From Monocercomonoides exilis (lineage: Eukaryota > Preaxostyla > Oxymonadida > Polymastigidae): a DNA stretch of 64,000 bases. The DNA lies in assembly GCA_001643675.2 (NCBI GenBank), contig LSRY02000066.1, positions 248,001 to 312,000 on the forward strand. Direction: 5' to 3'. A program made the position numbers and the translations under genes. Positions within the stretch are counted from its first letter, which is position 1. Each line of letters opens with the position of its first letter. Below the pieces are notes generated by a model. That model was given only the letters and a program-made list of their open reading frames with translations, ran no database searches and was not told where the DNA came from. This document shows positions 58,101 to 64,000 of this stretch, one piece after another.

Positions 58101-59763
58101 AAGAATTGTTATTATCAGTATTATCAGTATTAGCTGAAGTAGTAGTAGTAGCAGAAGAAGAAGAAGTCGAAGAAGAAGAACGAACTGACAACAATTGAGG
58201 ATTCGATGCTAAACCAGATGAAAATGTCAGAGGAGGATATTTGCTTGTTGAGCTGCTGATGTTTGGGTCTTTGAAAAACTCTGATTTTTCTCTCTTTAAA
58301 AGATGATGAAAAAGATACGATGAAACATTCAACGGAAAGATCGGTTTGGAATATGCAGACAGCAACTGAGAGGAAGAGGACGATGTTGACATACAAACTG
58401 TCTTATTTGGTTGAAACAGAGCAGATGAAGATGTCTGTGAAGAAGAAGAAGAAGAAGAAGCTGATGATGATGATGATGATGATGTTGTTGTTGTTGTCGT
58501 CGTCGTTGCAGAAGGTGCATCAATTGAGTCAGAAGAAGGAAATGTTGAAGATTCTTCTGAAGGAACAGCCGACGATATCGATTGAGAAAATAACTTATTT
58601 TGCCTTGAATGGTTCATGCTAGCAAAATTATTGCCTTCTTCTTCGACTTCTTCTTCAATGGCACCATTGAGTTTGTTCGTGTACTGTTTCATTTCTTCTC
58701 TTTGGCTTTTTTTCAATGCTTCTGCAAATGCATAATCCTGTTCCATCATCTCTGCAAAATATTCATCTGGCATAAACATTTGTCCAAACACAGACTTTTC
58801 CTCATCATTAATATAAGACTTGGGAAACACAATATCGCTGCTTAGTTCTTTCGTCTGACATGCGTTATATATTCCCTGAGCAGCGAATTCAATATGGCTG
58901 TTGAACTCAAGTTGTGACTCTCTTTCTTTTTTTATCAAATTTGCTTCAAGATCCCACAACGTTTTATGAAGTTCAGAAAATAATGAATGAATAGAATTTA
59001 TTCTCTTTTCATAATACTCTGGAAGCTAATATATGTATATAGCAAAATCAAAAAAAAATTTTTTTTTTTGAAACAGAAAACATAAGATGAACACGCATTT
59101 ATCAATTTTTAACACTTTTGAGGACAATAACAAACCATTTGAGATAATTGATAAAGTTGTTTAAGATTGCACGTAGATTCATTTTTAAGAAAAGAAGAAC
59201 AAAGTGCAGTATCATAATTAAATTTGTTGAGGCATAAAATCGCACTTTTCAAAGTAGCATGCGAAAGCTGATAATCTGAAAGCTTCTGATGTGATAAAAA
59301 CGAATAATCAACGGTACATGGATGAGACCGATGAAATTTAACGGTTGGACAATTCACGCACACAGACTTCATTTCAAAAATTAATATTAAAAAATTTGAT
59401 TTTTAACTAAAACAGAAAAAACAAAGAAGGAAAAAATTAAACCTGACCACATTCTAGACAATATAAATAAAAATGCGGTGTGCTGACAATATCGCAAGGT
59501 TTTTGATTTCCTTTCCACGACAATAGAAAAGAAGCAGAATGATCAAATGTATCGGTCATATGACGTTTCACAAAGCAAGATGAACAAAAAGTAGCCTTAC
59601 AGTTATGACAAAATACATGATTGAATTCTTCGTGACAATGCTGGCATAAGGTGTTATGCTCAAAAACTTGTTGGAGCGCTTGCAATGAACGATTTTGTTT
59701 CGATTTCTCGGGACGTGTATCAGGTTTCTGACTTGCCCCCTTTAATGCTGCTCTATTAATCAT
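55144..59763 (-). CDS. B-box / coiled-coil / cold-shock-like / CCCH zinc-finger protein, 3 exons
   Basis: Exons 59763-59443, 59366-59136 and 59025-55144; introns 76 nt (GTTTAA donor) and 110 nt (GTTTGT donor). Product about 1477 aa. Residues 40-75 form a B-box-type zinc site (C40, C43, C52, C55, C60, C63, H68, H75), followed by a Cys/His-rich second segment and a coiled coil, as in TRIM proteins; no RING is seen, though the frame is open upstream to a possible acceptor near 59806. Then come about 1000 residues of Ser runs, a Gly-Tyr repeat, an Arg-Glu repeat and a long Lys/Glu stretch (encoded near 57240-57060) able to form a single alpha helix. The C-terminus has a cold-shock-like segment (RRGWIACRSFLDNVFLDTRK to ASFTVEPN) and a CCCH finger, C-X8-C-X5-C-X3-H (CMFYTLAGWCKHGDKCTFAH). 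Likely an RNA-binding regulator. Confidence 0.8.
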
Positions 59764-60089
59764 ATGTTGGCACTTTGTGTTAGCCCCTGTACTCTGTTCA
59801 GTCCTGTGGAATCAATAGAACTTTTTTCCCAAGGTCCAAATGGGTTATTCTTTGATCAGATTTTTTTGCAAAAATTAAAAAGGCTGTGATCAAATGAAAA
59901 TATAGACACTTTAATCAATCCAATGAAATTAATAATATTAAAATAATGAGCATATTGAAAACAAAGCCACGAAAACAATTTTCATTCAAGTTTTTTTTTT
60001 TGTAAGCTTTGATTTTCAATTTGTGATGAACATTCGCATTTATTTCAGAAATTCTTACCAACCCAATTATAAAACTTATCGAGAAGCCG
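59764..60089. other. Divergent spacer
   Basis: Between the B-box gene and the peroxiredoxin. A possible 5' exon end of the B-box gene (acceptor at about 59806, TTCCACAG) lies here, but no initiating exon was found. Confidence 0.45.
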
Positions 60090-60617
60090 ATGTTATATTT
60101 GTTACATTATATATCAACCGTCTTTGCGCTAGAAATTGGAGAAAAAGCACCGGACTTTGTTTTATTTAATCAACATGGAAAAGCTGTAAATTTTTCTGAA
60201 CAAATTGGAAAAGGTCCTGTAGTAGTATTTTTTTATCCAAAAGATAATTCAATTGTGTGCACGAAAGAGGTCATAGCATTCCAAGCACTTGAGCCACAAT
60301 TTCATGATTTGGGAGCAAAAATATTTGGAATAAGCTCAGATTCTGTGGAATCTCATGCAGATTTTGCTAAAAAGCACGATTTGACATACGATTTACTTGC
60401 AGACGTTAATTCAAAAATTAGAAAGGAATGGGATGTCCCCAAAGCTTTATTTTTGAATGGTCGGTCGACATACACATTTGATGAAAATGGAATTCTGCGA
60501 AATATTTTCACAGGATATTTTAAAGGATTAGAGCATGCTACAAATGCTTTAGAGCAAGTGAAAAAATTGGTTGGATACGAAGACGAAGATCATTCTACTC
60601 ACGATGACTCTCTTTAG
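60090..60617 (+). CDS. 1-Cys peroxiredoxin of the BCP/PrxQ type with N-terminal hydrophobic leader
   Basis: Single exon, 175 aa. After a hydrophobic leader (MLYLLHYISTVFALEIGEKA), PDFVLFNQHGKAVNFSEQIG and VVVFFYPKDNSIVCTKEVIA match PrxQ/BCP. The peroxidatic Cys is Cys57 in P-x-x-x-S-x-x-C (Ser in place of the usual Thr). It is the only Cys in the protein; the PrxQ resolving position five residues on is Ile62. Arg in NGRSTYTFDENG fits the conserved active-site Arg. It would reduce peroxides using an external thiol to resolve the sulfenic acid. The leader looks like a signal peptide cut near Ala14, so the protein may act in the ER or outside the cell. The end (HSTHDDSL) is not a clear retention signal. 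Confidence 0.88.
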   Translation: MLYLLHYISTVFALEIGEKAPDFVLFNQHGKAVNFSEQIGKGPVVVFFYPKDNSIVCTKEVIAFQALEPQFHDLGAKIFGISSDSVESHADFAKKHDLTYDLLADVNSKIRKEWDVPKALFLNGRSTYTFDENGILRNIFTGYFKGLEHATNALEQVKKLVGYEDEDHSTHDDSL

Positions 60618-60958
60618 CATGAACAATTTTCAAATTTTATTTTATTTAAAAAAATGTTTTTTCATTAAATAAACTATTTTTCTTTTATAATTTCATTAAG
60701 CTTATAGGATATTATATTCTCTCTCTTTATTTTTTTGTAAAATGATAAAATATAATTCGTTTTTGAAGTATTATAGTAATGAATGTTTAATTTTTACTCA
60801 AGAAAACAAAAAATATTTTTTTGAATGTGTAATGAAAGAAGTGTGAAGTTAATGTTTGGTAAATAAAAAGGTGCTCCGGATTTTAGAGCAAAAACTTTTA
60901 GAAATGTAGTGAAACTGGAATGAACCATTCAACGAAAGAAAAAATCATTTCTTTGGCT
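60618..60958. other. AT-rich spacer between convergent genes
   Basis: No feature seen. Confidence 0.6.
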
Positions 60959-63115
60959 TTATTTTCTTTTTGGTTTTTGGTTCTTTGAAGTCTTTGGAGT
61001 CGAAGAAGAAGAAGAAGAAGATTTAGAATTCTCTTTCTTTGGTTGAGATGGTTCTTTTTTCGACTTTCTTTTTGATACTTCTTTGGCTTCATCATCTTCA
61101 TTCTTTTCAACTTTCACCTTTTCTTTTTCCACAATGCCATTTTCACTCGATTCATCTTCTTCTTTCGATTCTTCTTCTTCTTTGTCGCTTTCTTTTAGCT
61201 CATCCTTTTTTGTAATTTTTTTGGCTTTTCTGTCTTTTTCATCTTCTTCGTCTAAATCTCTTTGCAGCTTGTTCAACTGCATCATAAGTTTCTCCTTTTC
61301 CAATCTAAGTTTTCTTTCCTCTTCTTTTAACCTTTCTTCCTCTTCCTCTTCTTTTCTTCTCTTTTCCATTTTCAATTCCACTTCCCTTTGGACTTCAGCA
61401 TCGATCCTTTCCCACTCCTTTTTCTGCTGTCTCCGAAGTTCAAATGCGCTCAATTTCTTTTTGCCATCTCCAGTCGCGTTGCCTCCTTTGCTTCGTGTGC
61501 ATCTTCCGCAGTTTGTCTGGCAGCACACAACAATCCCCATCACCAGCAAAACGACAACAAGCAACGACAAAACGATCACAATCACAAACACCAAAGGATG
61601 GTCTTCAAGGAATTCGTTTCCAAATTCCTTAACAGAAGAGAACAGAGAAGAAATAACACCATGCTTCGTTGGCTTACTTGCTTCTTCTCGTTTCCTTCTC
61701 TCTTCCCTTCGAATCTCATCAAGCCTCACTTTTTCTTCTTCCTCTATTTGATGCCTTTTCGACCATGTTTCATTTGCAACTCGTTCAGCTTCTTCAACAG
61801 AATCTGCAATGAGGATGTCGTCAAATAAAAGTCCTTCTTTTATGTTCAAAATCTCAAATCCTATTCCACCTGCTTTTATGTGCCCAAAATCCACTCCTTC
61901 ATAATCTGTATAGTTCTCGTTCTTTATCGTCCGAGCCTTCCATTCGCCTTTGTATTCTGGGTTTGGAATCAATCTCGGCTTCCACATGCCTCTGTACTTG
62001 GGATTCTTCTTCATCGGAGGCTTCCACTCCCCACAGCCGTGAAGGACGCACATCGGATTGCGGATCTGCGGTGGATGCCATTCGCCTTTGATCTCTTCGT
62101 CCCAATCTGCCGGCTTGACTGCCTTTGGATCATCCAAAAAGGGCTGCGTATCTTCGTCCCAATCATCAGGCATAGTTGCCTCTTTATCTTCAATAAATTC
62201 CGGCTCTGATTCATCCCAGTCTGCTGGTTTTGCATCACTTGGATCAGGAATTTGTCTGATTTCTACCCAATCGTCTGGCTTTTTATCGTTAGGATCTATT
62301 ATCTCCTTTGGGCCTAGCAATGGAGGATTGAAGCAACTGGAATTAAAAAGATCACCACTTATTCCAATTTCTCCATCAATAGAGATATCAAAAAAATGCT
62401 TATCATGAATTACAAGTCTATACAGATGCGTTGAATTATCCCAACGTGCAAGTTTTTGTTCAGTTAATTGATGTATAGTTGCCACTTTATTGATTGGATT
62501 CACCGAACGGAACAGAAACTGCACCGTATTTTTACTTCCACATCTGTCAGGTCCAAACATAATTGCATAATCAGAAGAACCATCAAATGATTTTGGATCA
62601 AAAGTTTCGGTTAACAGTTTGATATACCCACCACCGCAGTCAAACGGAGGTTTTTGAACTTTCATTTCATATTGCAACACGAACTCATCACCTTTAGTTA
62701 CAATACTTTTCTTTGTTGAAATTGCGTGCAAGGATTTAGGAGACAACGTTGTGAGTCCTTAATAAAATTTGAAATTATTAAAAAACAAAATATTTATTAA
62801 ATGGCAAATACATGGAAAAATTACCTTTTCTTCCTTCATCAATCACATCTTCAGTTCTATTTTCAATTGCCCATGATCCGTTATAGCTTGGATTTTCCGA
62901 GTGGATCCATTTAGTACCAATTGTATCTTCTTCAAAATCTTCGAAAAACACAATCTATTGAAAATTATTTAAGCAAATTCACATTATAATTTTAACGGAA
63001 ATAACGACAAAAATACTTCCGCTATACCTCGCTATAAGCGGATGCAACTAAAAAGATAAATATCATTCAAAAATCACAATTTAATATTACCATTAATTAT
63101 CTTTGAAAAATCCAT
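60959..63115 (-). CDS. CNX: Calnexin, 4 exons
   Basis: ER membrane lectin chaperone for monoglucosylated glycoproteins. Exons 63115-63091, 63047-63028 (20 nt), 62954-62825 and 62757-60959; introns 43, 73 and 67 nt. Product about 657 aa. Family landmarks: FFEDFEEDTIGTKW, NGSWAIENR, LHAISTKKS, CGGGYIKLL, MFGPDRCG, then the P-domain with type 1 repeats (KPDDWVE, KPADWDE, MPDDWDE, KPADWDE) and type 2 repeats (GEWKPPMKKNPKYRG, GMWKPRLIPNPEYKG, GEWKARTIKNENY). After GIGFEILNIKEGLLFDDIL comes one membrane segment (HPLVFVIVIVLSLLVVVLLV) and a long Lys/Glu/Ser cytosolic tail. The N-terminus as joined (MDFSKIINVASAYSE) lacks a good hydrophobic signal peptide, so the first exon may be wrong or incomplete. 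Confidence 0.93.
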
Positions 63116-63136
63116 CCCATACGAAAATTTTATGAG
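63116..63136. promoter_or_regulatory. 21-nt divergent spacer between calnexin and surface-protein starts
   Basis: Only 21 nt separate the two opposite start codons as I read them. If both are right, transcription of each gene must begin inside the other or almost at its ATG. Confidence 0.35.
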
Positions 63137-64000
63137 ATGAAACTGGAACATTTTCTCTTTTTCATCGTAATTTTATTTTCAAGAGCAATTGAAAATGTTC
63201 CTTCAAATTTACACAATGACTTATCAATTGTTAAATCAGCATTCACACTGTATAATTCAACTTTACAACTTATTTCGTGTAATCAAGCACAATTACCTGA
63301 TGCATTTTGTTCAGTCGTGAAAGACAATTCAAATTTGTGCATTCGAAATTCCGTTCTCAATTACAATGGACATTTGCATTCTTGTATTTATCTGAACAAA
63401 GGAACGACTGTATTTGAATCTGTGAATGTATCTTATCATTTCAACAACAATGCTTTTGGATCTCTGATTTTCTTGGAATCGGTAAACGATAATGCTGTTA
63501 TAACTGATGTACTATTTCAGGATTTATTACAATATTCTGATAACATTCCGATTCTAGCTGATGGCTCTGGTACTATTCAAACAAAAGATTGCTCATTCAG
63601 AAATATTACTACATCAAAAAAAGAAAAATATAACGACCTAAAAAGTGCAATCTCTATACATGAACGTGCTATCTTTGCTATGGAATTTGAACGATGCCTG
63701 TTTGAAAGAAGTCATAATGAATTTTCATCGTTATTGTGCAGAATGAATCATCAGTCGAATCATTTTTTCGGTTGTAATGGAACATTTATTGGAAATGATG
63801 AATGCCCCACTGGAGATGTCACCGTTGATCAATCTGTTAATTTAAAACAATGTACTTGGAAAGATAAAAGAATTGAAGTCCAAACAAAAAGCGATGAAGG
63901 AATCATATCAATGGTAGATTGCGAATGGGAAAACTGCGAATCTGATAAGAAAAATGGAGGCGGCGTTGAATTTAAGAAAGCCAAAGAATTACATTTGCTT
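63137..64000 (+). CDS. Secreted/surface repeat protein, 5' part (runs off the window)
   Basis: Open from ATG at 63137 to the window end (288 codons, no stop). MKLEHFLFFIVILFSRAIEN is a clear signal peptide. The rest is Asn/Ser/Cys-rich with repeated short-strand patterns in which a Cys is followed by a short turn and Phe/Trp (KDCSFRNIT, FERCLFERS, LKQCTWKDK, VDCEWENCES), the look of right-handed parallel beta-helix proteins. Large families of such surface proteins are known in oxymonads and other protists. Probably an outer-surface or adhesion protein. A two-codon upstream ORF (ATG AGA TGA, 63132-63140) overlaps the start codon. Confidence 0.75.
   Translation, partial: MKLEHFLFFIVILFSRAIENVPSNLHNDLSIVKSAFTLYNSTLQLISCNQAQLPDAFCSVVKDNSNLCIRNSVLNYNGHLHSCIYLNKGTTVFESVNVSYHFNNNAFGSLIFLESVNDNAVITDVLFQDLLQYSDNIPILADGSGTIQTKDCSFRNITTSKKEKYNDLKSAISIHERAIFAMEFERCLFERSHNEFSSLLCRMNHQSNHFFGCNGTFIGNDECPTGDVTVDQSVNLKQCTWKDKRIEVQTKSDEGIISMVDCEWENCESDKKNGGGVEFKKAKELHLL

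Noticed and set aside
1-64000. CRISPR arrays, bacterial operons, tRNA or rRNA genes
   Set aside because: I saw no regular direct repeats with spacers, no ribosomal RNA-like G+C-rich blocks and no cloverleaf I could defend; the DNA is eukaryotic. A dedicated tRNA scan was not possible here.

Overview
The window is nuclear DNA of a microbial eukaryote. Spacers are very AT-rich, genes are broken by short spliceosomal introns, and proteins carry long serine, histidine, glutamine and lysine/glutamate runs. TAA, TAG and TGA all act as stops. A cytosolic-type pyruvate:ferredoxin oxidoreductase (PFO), ARM-repeat proteins, a pseudokinase and the start of a secreted repeat-type surface protein suggest an anaerobic protist. 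A metamonad of the Preaxostyla/oxymonad kind is my best guess. This is inference; no rRNA or marker gene here settles it.

Layout. 1-5.8 kb is gene-poor and holds a decayed hAT-like transposase and dispersed repeats. 5.8-9.5 kb (-) is PFO. 10.4-14.1 kb (+) is a giant SR-type protein (two RRMs joined to an RS/Ser-rich tail). 15.3-18 kb has a GET2/CAML-like membrane protein, a BCCIP/Bcp1 protein and ribosomal protein uS9 (RPS16). 18.2-25.2 kb has a TOG-domain (XMAP215-like) protein and a coiled-coil protein. 26.8-30.4 kb has GFAT (hexosamine pathway) divergent from a START-domain protein. 31-34.8 kb has an ARM-repeat protein divergent from a Lys-rich protein. 36-38.3 kb is an MFS sugar transporter. 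39.1-45.3 kb (-) has an ADP-sugar-type Nudix hydrolase, a pseudokinase lacking its N-lobe and an unrecognised protein. 45.3-52.8 kb is a repeat-bearing, gene-poor stretch with minus-strand coding fragments whose frame changes often. 52.8-59.8 kb (-) has an ARM-plus-SPRY-like protein and a B-box / cold-shock / CCCH protein. 60-64 kb has a 1-Cys PrxQ-like peroxiredoxin, calnexin and a secreted surface protein that runs off the end.

I rebuilt about 37 introns by hand from reading-frame continuity and conserved protein sequence. Many are under 80 nt, a few appear to be only 28-39 nt, one is probably GC-AG, and donors often read GTTTG rather than GTAAG. Several gene pairs diverge from tiny spacers (72, 72 and 21 nt between start codons). 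The genes look like ordinary housekeeping plus fast-evolving repeat proteins. I see no operon-like system. The least usual items are the truncated pseudokinase, the B-box/CSD/CCCH fusion, the GFAT insert, the tiny introns, and the repeat-rich decayed zones.
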